From: JBBSBY01 sp038250835
GTDB lineage: Bacteria; Desulfobacterota; Desulfomonilia; Desulfomonilales; Desulfomonilaceae
Direction: 5' to 3'
DNA: 64,000 bases
Assembly: GCA_038250835.1 (NCBI GenBank)
Contig: JBBSBY010000003.1
Span: 1 to 64,000, forward strand
A program made the position numbers and the translations under genes. The notes under the pieces were generated by a model, which was not told where the DNA came from, ran no database searches, and saw only the letters and a list, made by a program, of their open reading frames with translations. Positions 1-9,360 of the stretch are shown in pieces (position 1 is the first letter of the stretch; each line of letters begins with the position of its first letter).

Positions 1-1
1 A

Positions 2-1084
2 ATAGAACGCACTGTAACAGTCATGGTAATAACTTGTCCTCATGCGCTGGGGCTTGCCGTTCCGCTGGTGGTAGCGGTTTCCACCGCTCTTGCCGCAAGT
101 AATGGGCTGCTGATCCGCAATCGCACCGCTTTCGAACGCGCCCGCAAATTACAAGTCGTTATTTTCGATAAAACAGGCACTCTAACGAAAGGTCAGTTCG
201 GTGTTACCGATACTCTCTTATTGTCTGATGACATTGACGAAGAAACGCTGCTGAAATACGCCGCATCGGTAGAAGAGCATTCAGAGCATCCTCTTGCCAA
301 AGCCATTGCCGATGGGTCCCAAAAGAAAGTTAAAGTTGAAAACTTCAAGAGCCTTCCTGGAAAAGGGGCGCAAGGAACGGTCGAGGGTAAAGAAATAAAA
401 GTGGTGAGTCCGGGCTTCTTGCTGGAAGAAAATATTGACATGACCGACTCTCGCGTGGAACCATTGCAAACGGAAGGCAAAACCGTGGTATTCGTATTAA
501 TTGACGGAGCTCTAAAAGGCGCCGTCGCAATGGCGGATATGGTTAGACCCGAAGCGAAAAAAGCCATTAGGGCGCTCAAAGACATGGATATTCGTTGCAT
601 GATGCTCACAGGAGACAACGAAAGAGTGGCAAAATGGGTGTCCGAGCAAGTCGGTTTGGATGATTACTTTGCCGAGGTGCTGCCCAAAGACAAAGCCGAT
701 AAGGTCAAAGAAGTGCAATCCAAGGGTCTGTTGGTGGCCATGACTGGAGATGGAGTGAATGACGCCCCGGCCTTGGCTCAGGCTGATTTGGGGATTGCAA
801 TCGGCTCCGGCTCGGATGTGGCTGTTGAGACGGCGGACGTGATCTTGGTACAAAGTGATCCAATGGATGTGGTGGCGATTTTTGACCTGTCGCGCTCCAC
901 CTATAGAAAGATGATCCAAAACCTACTCTGGGCTACAGGCTACAACACCTTTGCCATACCTATGGCCGCCGGGGCATTGTACTCATGGGGTATCCTGCTT
1001 TCTCCGGCCCTTGGCGCCGTCTTAATGTCCGCAAGCACGGTCATCGTGGCAATCAACGCCAGAATGTTGAAAATTCAAAAATAA
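2..1084 (+). CDS. CPH-type heavy-metal (copper-like) P1B ATPase, C-terminal part
   Basis: This inner-membrane pump exports metal ions using ATP. The frame is open to the left edge, so the N-terminal metal-binding region and first membrane helices lie outside the window. Visible in order are the intramembrane metal site CPH (codons at 35-43), the phosphorylation motif DKTGTLT (from base 167), the TGDN motif of the P domain, the hinge GDGVNDAPAL, and two closing hydrophobic helices ending in NARMLKIQK. CPH rather than CPC is characteristic of the CopB subgroup of P1B ATPases, which are linked to Cu(+), Cu(2+) or Ag(+) export, but substrate cannot be fixed from this fragment. An ATG at 23 lies inside the membrane segment and is not the start. 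No chaperone or regulator follows; the next gene is 206 bases away and unrelated. Confidence 0.93.
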   Translation: MERTVTVMVITCPHALGLAVPLVVAVSTALAASNGLLIRNRTAFERARKLQVVIFDKTGTLTKGQFGVTDTLLLSDDIDEETLLKYAASVEEHSEHPLAKAIADGSQKKVKVENFKSLPGKGAQGTVEGKEIKVVSPGFLLEENIDMTDSRVEPLQTEGKTVVFVLIDGALKGAVAMADMVRPEAKKAIRALKDMDIRCMMLTGDNERVAKWVSEQVGLDDYFAEVLPKDKADKVKEVQSKGLLVAMTGDGVNDAPALAQADLGIAIGSGSDVAVETADVILVQSDPMDVVAIFDLSRSTYRKMIQNLLWATGYNTFAIPMAAGALYSWGILLSPALGAVLMSASTVIVAINARMLKIQK

Positions 1085-1290
1085 GCGCTAACGGTTTTAT
1101 CGAGCGACTACAGTTGATATCGGTTCATCGTTTCATATCAATGTCGATTATGAAAGTTGGATGCCGACCTTTATCGCCCAAATATAAGAGCTATTTTGTT
1201 ACTGTATTATGCTCTTCGGACTTTGAGAGAGACATCGTTGGCGTAAACCTCAAAAGCCACTAATTTTGAAGCAGATGGTATAAGCAAATT

Positions 1291-4200
1291 ATGACAACTA
1301 TGCCCCCAATTATCACACTGTCACCCCGAGACTACGACGCCGTTCTCTTCGATCTTGACGGTGTTCTTACAAAAACCGCAATCGTCCATGCGGCTGCCTG
1401 GAAAAAGCTGTTTGATAAGTTCCTTAAACAACATTCTGCCGAGACGGGTGAACCGTTCGTCCCCTTTGACATCAATGACGATTATAGACGTTACGTGGAT
1501 GGTAAGCCTCGTTACGATGGTGTGGCGTCCTTTCTTAAATCGCGAAATATTGATTTGCCCTGGGATGCCCCCGAATCCGATCCCCATGCTCAAAATGTGC
1601 GCTCCCTGGGCAGTCTTAAAGATGAATATTTTTTAAAGCGGCTAAACGAAGACGGTGTGGAAGTTTATGATGAGGCGATAAAGCTCGTCAAAACACTACG
1701 AGCGCAACAGATCAAGACTGCCGTAGTATCGTCCAGTAAGAATTGCGAGGCCGTACTGGAAACGGCCGGAATTGCTCACTTGTTTGATACTCGAGTGGAC
1801 GGAAACGACATTACTCGCCTACACCTCAACGGCAAGCCTGCGCCTGATTCATTTCTTGAGGCTGCTCGGCGTCTTGAAGTTGAACCTGATCGAGCGGTCG
1901 TTGTGGAGGACGCAATCGCCGGCGTTGAAGCCGGACGGGCCGGTGATTTTGGTTTTGTCATTGGAGTTGATCGCCTGGGGCAATCGCATGCGTTGAGAGA
2001 GTGCGGAGCTCATGTTGTCGTAACTAATTTTGCCCAGGTGCGGGTGGCGTCGGAACCGCCTTCCGCCTGGTCATTGGTTTTCGAGGGTTATAATCCCGAA
2101 CGCGAGGGAATACGAGAGGCGCTGTGTACGTTGGGAAACGGTTATTTTGCCACACGGGCGGCGGCATTCTGGGCTGTCGACGATGGCGTCCATTATCCGG
2201 GAACATATCTCGCAGGCGGCTATAACAGGCTGTGCACCGATATAGCGGGTTTAGTGGTTGAAAACGAGGACCTAGTTAATTTTCCTAATTGGCTCTCCCT
2301 GCAGTTCAGCATAGCAGGCGGCGAGTGGTTCGACCTCGCGTCTATCTCCCTGCTGTCATACCACCAGGAACTCGATTTGCGCCGAGGCCTACTGTTGAAG
2401 ACCATAGTATTTGAAGACGGAGAGGGGCGACGCACGTCATTGAAAGAACGCCGCCTGGTCTCAATGGGCGATATGCACTTAGCCGCGTTGGAACTCTCTC
2501 TAACGGCTGAGAATTGGTCGGGGAGCGTCACCATCCGCTCTGGAATTGACGGGCGAATTGTAAACAACGGCGCCGAGTTATACCGTAAATTCAACAACAA
2601 GCATCTGGAACCGATAAATAGTGAGGAGTTCGGTAAAGACGCCGTGTATCTACAGGTTCGGACAAACCAATCACACATTCGTGTAGCTCAGGTAGTTCGA
2701 ACACAGGCGTTTTTAGATGGAGAATCGGTTGCCGTGGAGCGCCGCGTCATTGATATCGACGACCCGGCTTACATCGCCCAAGAATTCAGCATCGACGTCA
2801 AACAAGACGAAACACTGTCGCTGGAGAAAGTTGTCGCTCTATATACGTCGCGCGATCACGCTATTTCGGAAAGTGGAATAGAGGCGCGCAAGACAATTAC
2901 TCGAGTGGGCCGATTTAAAGATGTGATGAATGATCATGTTCTGGCGTGGAAGCATTTGTGGCGCAATTTCGATGTTCACATTGAACCCGAGGCTCTCCGC
3001 CCGAGATTGAACGTGTCCATGCTGCTCAGGTTGAACATGTTCCACTTGCTGCAAACCGTTTCCCTCCATTCCATAGGACTGGATATCGGTGTGCCTGCGC
3101 GGGGCTGGACCGGCGAGGCTTATCAGGGCCACATATTCTGGGATGAACTTTTCATTTTTCCATTCTTCAACTATCGGACTCCGGAAATTACGCGAGCTCT
3201 CTTGATGTATCGTTACAGGCGCCTTGACGAGGCACGCGCCGCGGCCAAAAGTTTCGGATATAAGGGGGCGATGTTCCCCTGGCAGAGCGGAAGTGACGGA
3301 CAAGAAGAAACCCAGACACTGAACCTGAATCCTCGCTCGCAACACTGGATGCCCGACAACACTTATCTCCAACGCCACGTGGGCAGCGCTGTCGCCTTGA
3401 ATGTGTGGCAATATTTCCAGGTGACGCGAGATATTGAGTTTCTGCAGTTTTACGGCGCTGAGCTGATTATTGAAATTGCACGCTTTTGGGCCGATATAGC
3501 TCATTTTAACCAGGAGCGCGAACGTTACGAAATTCACGGAGTGATGGGGCCTGACGAATTCCACGACGCGTATCCGGACGCGGCGGTTCCGGGGCTCAAC
3601 AACAACGCTTACACTAACGTCATGGCTGTGTGGGTGCTGTGCCGCGCTCTGGATGCGCTCAACCTGCTCACCGATCTTCGTCGTTCAGAGTTAACCACGC
3701 GACTCGGCATAACATCGGATGAAGTTGCGCGGTGGATGGACGTTAGCCGTAGAATGTACGTTCCCTTCCAGGATAATGGCATCATCAGTCAATTCGAGGG
3801 ATATGACAAGCTGCGTGAGTTGGATTGGGAAGGCTACAGGGCGCGTTATGGCAACATCCAACGGCTGGACTTGATTTTGGAGGCGGAGGGTGACAGCCCC
3901 AATAACTATAAATTATCCAAACAACCGGATGTATTGATGCTGTTTTACTTGTTCTCCTCGGAAGAATTGGAAGAACTCTTCACTTGTCTCGGTTACGATT
4001 TCGATCATGAAATGATCCCTAAGAATGTCGACTACTACGCTGCTCGATCGTCCCACGGCTCCACTCTGTCACGAGTGGTCTATTCATGGGTTCTCGCGCG
4101 TTCCGATCGAGCGCGGTCATTAAGATTTTTCGCTGAGGCGCTGCAAAGTGATGTGGCGGATATTCAACAGGGGACTACCGAAGAGGGGGTGCACCTTGGC

Positions 4201-4530
4201 GCCATGGCCGGCGCGGTCGATCTTCTACAGCGGGTTTCCACGGGAATCGAGGTAAAGGGTGATGTCTTGCGGCTCAACCCGCAATTAACTCGCGCTCTGA
4301 AGCGGCTGGACATGCGAATACGTTATCGAGGGCAATCTATTGATCTACGGCTTACACATGACTCCCTAAAAGTCAGAGGTAGGGATCGGGGGGGCGCTCC
4401 GATTTCCCTTTGTGTTGACGGGAAGATGTGTGATTTTGTGAGCGGCGCAACTCACGTGTTCCGATTAGATGACGAGGAGCCGCAGGAGTCTACGCCCATC
4501 AGGGAAACTCGAGTTGAAATAGCCTACTGA
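1291..4530 (+). CDS. beta-phosphoglucomutase / glycoside hydrolase family 65 phosphorylase fusion
   Basis: This is a bifunctional cytoplasmic enzyme of 1079 residues. Residues 13 to about 245 are a HAD-family beta-phosphoglucomutase with the catalytic DLD pair (D21, D23) and a late VVEDAIAGVEAG motif. Residues from about 255 to the end are a GH65 (alpha,alpha)-barrel. It has the general acid in MGPDEFHD (E756), the substrate-loop KQPD (877-880) and the phosphate-site SSHGSTLS (920-927). GH65 phosphorylases split alpha-glucobioses such as trehalose, maltose or kojibiose with phosphate and release beta-glucose 1-phosphate. The attached mutase would convert that to glucose 6-phosphate, so the fusion channels a disaccharide into central metabolism. 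Which disaccharide is used cannot be read from the sequence. Separate pgmB and GH65 genes are commoner, though such fusions are known. It stands alone, with no sugar transporter beside it. Confidence 0.93.
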   Translation: MTTMPPIITLSPRDYDAVLFDLDGVLTKTAIVHAAAWKKLFDKFLKQHSAETGEPFVPFDINDDYRRYVDGKPRYDGVASFLKSRNIDLPWDAPESDPHAQNVRSLGSLKDEYFLKRLNEDGVEVYDEAIKLVKTLRAQQIKTAVVSSSKNCEAVLETAGIAHLFDTRVDGNDITRLHLNGKPAPDSFLEAARRLEVEPDRAVVVEDAIAGVEAGRAGDFGFVIGVDRLGQSHALRECGAHVVVTNFAQVRVASEPPSAWSLVFEGYNPEREGIREALCTLGNGYFATRAAAFWAVDDGVHYPGTYLAGGYNRLCTDIAGLVVENEDLVNFPNWLSLQFSIAGGEWFDLASISLLSYHQELDLRRGLLLKTIVFEDGEGRRTSLKERRLVSMGDMHLAALELSLTAENWSGSVTIRSGIDGRIVNNGAELYRKFNNKHLEPINSEEFGKDAVYLQVRTNQSHIRVAQVVRTQAFLDGESVAVERRVIDIDDPAYIAQEFSIDVKQDETLSLEKVVALYTSRDHAISESGIEARKTITRVGRFKDVMNDHVLAWKHLWRNFDVHIEPEALRPRLNVSMLLRLNMFHLLQTVSLHSIGLDIGVPARGWTGEAYQGHIFWDELFIFPFFNYRTPEITRALLMYRYRRLDEARAAAKSFGYKGAMFPWQSGSDGQEETQTLNLNPRSQHWMPDNTYLQRHVGSAVALNVWQYFQVTRDIEFLQFYGAELIIEIARFWADIAHFNQERERYEIHGVMGPDEFHDAYPDAAVPGLNNNAYTNVMAVWVLCRALDALNLLTDLRRSELTTRLGITSDEVARWMDVSRRMYVPFQDNGIISQFEGYDKLRELDWEGYRARYGNIQRLDLILEAEGDSPNNYKLSKQPDVLMLFYLFSSEELEELFTCLGYDFDHEMIPKNVDYYAARSSHGSTLSRVVYSWVLARSDRARSLRFFAEALQSDVADIQQGTTEEGVHLGAMAGAVDLLQRVSTGIEVKGDVLRLNPQLTRALKRLDMRIRYRGQSIDLRLTHDSLKVRGRDRGGAPISLCVDGKMCDFVSGATHVFRLDDEEPQESTPIRETRVEIAY

Positions 4531-4717
4531 GTCGTCGGTTGAGAATAGGTAATTGCTATGTGCGGTTACCACTTTTTCAATTTATAATTGATTCGGCCAA
4601 TTAACAACAAAGGAGAAAGCAAAGATAATCGGTATCACGACTGAGCGCCTTACCGCCAAACTCTGTGCTGATCTCTATCTCCATATTAAACAGATAGGCC
4701 CCCCTGATTAAATGCGA

Positions 4718-7243
4718 TCAGAAGGTGAAGAATTCAGAAAATCTTACTACATCTTTAGGTTGTTGGTCCTTTTCTTCGGTCTCTAGCCTGTTGTCTTGTT
4801 CAATCCATTCCAATTCGATAATTTCAGGAAATTCAACGGATCTAAACGGCGGTTTAGCCATTAAATTTTTTGCATCGTTCGGCTGAATTGTAACGGCCAT
4901 ATGCTCCGGGGGCTGATCTTCAATGGTTATCGGCGAAACACAAATTTTATCCGGGTCTGTTAATATTGGGCCATCTACAGCATCGCACTCCCACTCAATC
5001 TCCATATCTTCAATTTTCTGATCAACATCGTAGTGTTTGCATGTATCTTGGATCGAAATGGAATCAGAAACGGCATGCGCCGCTAATTTGATTGTTTCGG
5101 AATCGATTGTTATTTTGGGATTACACAACAATTGGTGTTCGTAATCATCTGAATTGGCTAAATGATCAGGGACAAAATATTTCGAATCAATCTCGATGTA
5201 ATCCGCCCCGCTCTCATCTACAGTTTCGTTACAACGAACTAATTCATCAATTTCGATCTCTTCGGGAAATTCTTCAAATCCCGACTGCGGATCCAATTTT
5301 GCCGATATTTCCTCTTCCCCAGGTTCATCAAATTCGATGATCAGATCCGTGAAATCACAGGAAAGCTCGAGACTTTCAATCTCAGACAGGAATTCCGGAG
5401 CAGGCGATTCTATGCCGGCAACTTCAGTCAGATCATACGGTATCTCTTCCGACTCCCATGGGAAAGCGCTGTGCTCGCCTAAGTATTCGTCCGCTGCATT
5501 AATCGCATAAACGGAGTCAAGCTCATCCGCGTCAAACTCATCCATGAACTGAGACGGCCCCATCTCCAGGAGCTTCGTTTCATTATTGTCTACTGCCGGT
5601 AAGTTTATGGAATGCTCCGAGCTTGGCAATGCAACCTGCTGATTGTGCTCGTTCGACTGAGGAGTAGGGGCTATTTCGACGTCCTGTATTTTCGGCCCAG
5701 ACCCAAAATGATCAGGCATCAAATGAATTTCATCAGCCTCGGCAGGGGCCGATTCGCGTTCAAGACTACTTGTTTTGGAAGGCGCTTCATTCGAATTTGA
5801 CGTCTCGTCGGTGAAAGATTCATTGTGTAACTCTTGTACAGCAAACGCCGACGTAACTACGCCGCCGAAATAATCATCCGGGTTGCCCATTTCCGTAAAA
5901 AGCGTCGGACTTTGATCAGGGGTGGAAGTTGGCTCAGGAGTATAGGAAGCAACTGAACCGGTTGTGGTCGAATCCTCTTCATCTTCAATAAACCCGTACC
6001 TGACTCCATTTATCGGCATGAAATCATCCATGGCCGAGTCAGTGTCATTGTAGGTTTGGAAAAATTCGTCCCGGTAAATATTGGATTCATTGCCTGCCGA
6101 CTCGATAGATGAGTCGTCGACCTCATGCGTTAAATCTTCTCGTTTCATATTTAATGCCCGCTCCTCTGGTTCATCTTCATTGGTTTCAGTGAGTTCCATC
6201 GGCACGTATGGCGCCGGGGGTTCGGGTTCAGGAGCTTCCTTGAAAATTCTTTCTACGCGGGTTTTCCCCGATTTTTCTATCGCAATCTGCTCATTTTCGG
6301 AGATAACAGGCCCATTGGAGTCTGCTTGAAAATCAGCATCGGGCGTTTGCCCTCCATTGTTGGCCATAGTTACGATTAGGCCGATAATTACAACCAGCAA
6401 TGACAGTAAAAGGGGAAAATATAGAACAGGATCTTTTATGGCCGAATCTCCCTCTTTTTTGTTCAGCGTAAGAATAACGCCTGGGTAGCCGAGCGTCATT
6501 TCTGCAGAAATGGGGGCGGAGAACCACCCGTATTGGGACGTGACCTTGGCGGCTTCACGCTTGAATGAATTTTTGTCTAAGTTGGGCACGAGTGGTGTGA
6601 CCAGATTTGCGGTATATTCAGGCGCTCCAGCGAGAGCCTGCTCTATAGCTTGCCGAGAAAATTTAGTCCGCGTGAACCATGATTTTCTATCCGGACCGAC
6701 ATGGCGACTGACAATATAGAATGCTCTGCTGGGCTCATCATCAATTAAATACCCCGTGTCTTGAGGCGCTTCGCCAAACATTTGGATGAACTTATCACCG
6801 CGTGCCGCCGCAACTCCGGTTTGATTCAGAGACAGCTCCCCCATCATGGCGGAAAGCTCTCCCTGGTCGTTTAGTAGCTCCAGGCTCAGAAAATCCGGCA
6901 ACGATAACTGGAGCGTTTTATTAAATTTCTCAAGCTGAGGACTTGCGGGCGCCTTAGAAAGATCCAGGGTGGACATACCGGCGGAAACAGCGGCGGCGCG
7001 CGATGACACCACATTATCTATTCTCTCGTGAACCAGCTCGGTCTTATGAATAATCGCTTGCTTCAGCGCCGGAATGGTTATGAAAGCCCGCCCGTAAACG
7101 CCGGCCGCAATGAGTAACAATACAAACACGGCAAAGACAAAGGTGTAAATGGTTGTGGCGCCCGAAGTTGATCCGTTAGGGACGCCGTTTCTTCCGACGC
7201 GCTTGCCAAAGCGTCTCATGTGCGTAACCATCTTTTTTGACAT
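4718..7243 (-). CDS. Two-TM sensor-like membrane protein with a very long acidic cytoplasmic tail
   Basis: I do not recognise a named family. The 841-residue protein begins with a basic stretch and a first membrane helix (about residues 30-52, TIYTFVFAVFVLLLIAAGVY). A periplasmic domain of about 220 residues follows, resembling Cache/CHASE-type sensor domains in layout (helix, then mixed sheet). A second helix lies at about 275-295 (YFPLLLSLLVVIIGLIVTM). The remaining 540 or so residues are strongly enriched in Asp, Glu, Ser, Pro and Asn, with few hydrophobic blocks, and look disordered. No kinase, GGDEF, HAMP or methyl-accepting signature follows the second helix, so the usual output domain of such a receptor is missing or replaced. 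The gene converges on the GH65 fusion and stands alone. It could be a scaffold or a signalling receptor with an unusual output. Confidence 0.75.
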   Translation of the reverse strand: MSKKMVTHMRRFGKRVGRNGVPNGSTSGATTIYTFVFAVFVLLLIAAGVYGRAFITIPALKQAIIHKTELVHERIDNVVSSRAAAVSAGMSTLDLSKAPASPQLEKFNKTLQLSLPDFLSLELLNDQGELSAMMGELSLNQTGVAAARGDKFIQMFGEAPQDTGYLIDDEPSRAFYIVSRHVGPDRKSWFTRTKFSRQAIEQALAGAPEYTANLVTPLVPNLDKNSFKREAAKVTSQYGWFSAPISAEMTLGYPGVILTLNKKEGDSAIKDPVLYFPLLLSLLVVIIGLIVTMANNGGQTPDADFQADSNGPVISENEQIAIEKSGKTRVERIFKEAPEPEPPAPYVPMELTETNEDEPEERALNMKREDLTHEVDDSSIESAGNESNIYRDEFFQTYNDTDSAMDDFMPINGVRYGFIEDEEDSTTTGSVASYTPEPTSTPDQSPTLFTEMGNPDDYFGGVVTSAFAVQELHNESFTDETSNSNEAPSKTSSLERESAPAEADEIHLMPDHFGSGPKIQDVEIAPTPQSNEHNQQVALPSSEHSINLPAVDNNETKLLEMGPSQFMDEFDADELDSVYAINAADEYLGEHSAFPWESEEIPYDLTEVAGIESPAPEFLSEIESLELSCDFTDLIIEFDEPGEEEISAKLDPQSGFEEFPEEIEIDELVRCNETVDESGADYIEIDSKYFVPDHLANSDDYEHQLLCNPKITIDSETIKLAAHAVSDSISIQDTCKHYDVDQKIEDMEIEWECDAVDGPILTDPDKICVSPITIEDQPPEHMAVTIQPNDAKNLMAKPPFRSVEFPEIIELEWIEQDNRLETEEKDQQPKDVVRFSEFFTF

Positions 7244-7818
7244 TACTTTTTATCACACCTTCCAATTTGCCGTTTTAGTCTTGACCATTGAAAAAAAAAG
7301 CACAATATCAAGAATAGCTTGGTAAGTATTCATCCCAAAAAGAAAGGACGCTCTCATGAAAAGATACATGGTTCCCAGGGTGGCCCACTGCAAAGACGGC
7401 TGCACACTCAGGTCCCGAGCAAGACTTTAAAAGGCTTGTTGAATCAACGGGGCCGGACTGCCTCTTTTTAGGCAATTTGTCCGGTTCCCGGCGCCCGGGA
7501 ATGTCGGCAAAGCGGGTATCAAATTTATGAAAGATAAAACTGTCCCTGTGTTTCCTACCTTTCTTTCGAGTAAAATCCTCTACAATGATTATTTTAGCCT
7601 TTTGAATATTAACCAAATTAGGCGCCTTTCCGTGGCCGAAAGATCGGCCGCTGCTTTCAGATGACGGTTCACTAGCAGAATTCTACATTATATTCAATCG
7701 TTTATTTTACTTTCTTAAAGTAACAGGCTAATTAATAATGCGTCAATATTATTGCCTGGTTAGACCGTTGGTGCTATTCTCGACTTCCCCACCAAAACTG
7801 TTTGTTAGGAGTCTTCAG
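7244..7818. other. Intergenic region with two adjacent hairpins
   Basis: This gap of about 570 bases separates the divergently oriented acidic-tail gene and hldE, so both promoters should lie here. I see no convincing gene. A TTG-started frame on the minus strand (7308-7616) would encode 102 residues but has no recognisable domain. A 24-codon frame on the plus strand (7355-7429) follows an AAAGGAC-like site and is too short to call. The middle part holds two back-to-back hairpins, listed separately. Confidence 0.6.
7453..7501. repeat. Pair of adjacent hairpins, REP/BIME-like or remnant of a structured element
   Basis: The first stem pairs CCGGAC plus TGCCT (7453-7463) with AGGCA (7470-7474) and GTCCGG (7479-7484), with a 4-base bulge and a T-rich loop. 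The second stem follows immediately: TTCCCGG (7485-7491), a 3-base loop, and CCGGGAA (7495-7501), a perfect 7-bp match. Two consecutive stems in a non-coding region are typical of REP-type palindromic units. No T-tract follows, so transcription termination is less likely. Copy number in the genome is unknown. Confidence 0.5.
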
Positions 7819-9267
7819 TTGAACGAAAGCCTTATAAGAGCACTCCGCTCCGCGCCGATTCTAGTAGCGGGGGATGTGATGGTTGACGAGTATGTTATTG
7901 GAGATGTGGAAAGAATTTCTCCGGAATCGCCCGTCCCCGTGGTCGTGGCTAGAGATCGACTAAGGCGACTCGGAGGCGCGGGTAATGTGGTCAGAAACCT
8001 TGTGACTCTTGGGGGAAAAGTAGCTCTCTTTGCGGCGGTAGGAAAGGACAATCCCGGCAGGTGGTTCAGGAGGAAATGTGAGGAGATGTCGGTGGAGAGT
8101 TTTTGGTTGAAGGAGGAGTCTTCCAGACCAACAACAATAAAAACTCGCATCGTGGCGCGTAATCAACAGCTTGTAAGAATTGATGAAGAGCATGTGGCCG
8201 ACATTTCTCCTGAGCTCGAATCGGTGGTGATTTCCGAATTAAGATCCGTAATGCCCCAGGTGAAAGCCGTCATAGTGTCTGATTACGGCAAAGGCTTTAT
8301 CACCCAAAAAGTATTGCGAAATCTCATTGACGCAGCCAGAGCCGAGAAAGTTCCCGTTTTCATTGATCCCAAGGGTCTTGATTTCAAAAAATACAAGGGA
8401 TCGACTTTTATTACTCCAAATCAACGAGAAGCCTCCATTGCCTCCGGTGTGGAAATAAAAGACAAAGGTACTCTTGTTGAAGCGGCTCGCATACTTATCG
8501 ACCAGTCTGATGCTGAGGGAATAATCATAACGCGCGGCAAAGACGGTAGTTCTTTAATAACCAAACGTAAAGTGGTGGATTTTCCCGTGAAGCCGATTGA
8601 AATAGTAGACGTGACGGGCGCAGGAGATACGGTGATTGCAACCCTGGCATTGGCGGTGGCTAATGGGCTTCCTATTGAGAACGCCGCCGCTATGGCTAAT
8701 TTGGCGGCCAGGCTTGTAGTTTCGCGTTTCGGCGCCGCAACCGTTACCCGAAATGAAATGATCGATTCATTGAAACAGGATCCTGTCGGAAACAAGCAAT
8801 TCAAACAAAGTGAAATTTCAGGCGTTTTGAATGATTTGAGAATGCAAGGAAAAAAGATTGCTTTCACCAACGGATGTTACGATCTGTTTCATCCGGGTCA
8901 CCTCGAAGTGCTCAGGCAAGCGGCTGCGTTCGGAGATGTTTTGGTTGTCGGCATCAACTCGGATAAATCCGTGGCTTCAATCAAGGGCCCCATGCGGCCC
9001 ATTATTCCGGAAACCGACAGAGTGGCGGTGGTCGCCGCTCTAAGTTTCGTAGACTATGTTATTGTTTTTGAAGAAGACACGCCGCTGAATTTGATTGCCG
9101 AAGTCAAACCTGATGTGCTTGTGAAAGGATCGGATTGGCAGGGCAAAGAAGTTATCGGCGAATCTATAGTGAAAGCGCGTGGTGGTAAAGTGGCTTTTGT
9201 GCCGTTGATCAGTGGGATATCCACAACAATTTTGATAGACCGCATTCGCAGGGCTAATACGGATTAG
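7819..9267 (+). CDS. hldE: Bifunctional heptose-7-phosphate kinase / heptose-1-phosphate adenylyltransferase
   Basis: HldE makes ADP-heptose for the inner core of lipopolysaccharide. It phosphorylates D-glycero-D-manno-heptose 7-phosphate at C1 and later adenylylates the 1-phosphate. Residues 1 to about 320 form the PfkB/ribokinase-type kinase, with DVTGAGDT (264-271) holding the catalytic Asp. The last 140 residues form the cytidylyltransferase-like domain, with TNGCYDLFHPGH containing the HxGH site (358-361). I chose the TTG at 7819: TAGGAG lies at 7806-7811 with a 7-base spacer, and the protein then has 482 residues, close to the E. coli enzyme. An upstream ATG at 7738 would add 27 residues with no family match. 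No other heptose gene is adjacent. The product strongly supports a Gram-negative envelope. Confidence 0.95.
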   Translation: MNESLIRALRSAPILVAGDVMVDEYVIGDVERISPESPVPVVVARDRLRRLGGAGNVVRNLVTLGGKVALFAAVGKDNPGRWFRRKCEEMSVESFWLKEESSRPTTIKTRIVARNQQLVRIDEEHVADISPELESVVISELRSVMPQVKAVIVSDYGKGFITQKVLRNLIDAARAEKVPVFIDPKGLDFKKYKGSTFITPNQREASIASGVEIKDKGTLVEAARILIDQSDAEGIIITRGKDGSSLITKRKVVDFPVKPIEIVDVTGAGDTVIATLALAVANGLPIENAAAMANLAARLVVSRFGAATVTRNEMIDSLKQDPVGNKQFKQSEISGVLNDLRMQGKKIAFTNGCYDLFHPGHLEVLRQAAAFGDVLVVGINSDKSVASIKGPMRPIIPETDRVAVVAALSFVDYVIVFEEDTPLNLIAEVKPDVLVKGSDWQGKEVIGESIVKARGGKVAFVPLISGISTTILIDRIRRANTD

Positions 9268-9360
9268 CTCACATCTTAAGGGTCTTTTTTGAAATCCAGC
9301 CGCTCGAAGGCTTAAAGAATTACAAAACTGGCCTGCTGGCTACGGGTTTGCAACCCGCGA

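Noticed and set aside
985..1263. 92-codon frame after the P-type ATPase
   Set aside because: Overlaps the end of the ATPase gene in another frame and lacks any domain.
7308..7616. 102-codon minus-strand frame
   Set aside because: TTG start, runs through the two hairpins, and has no recognisable domain.
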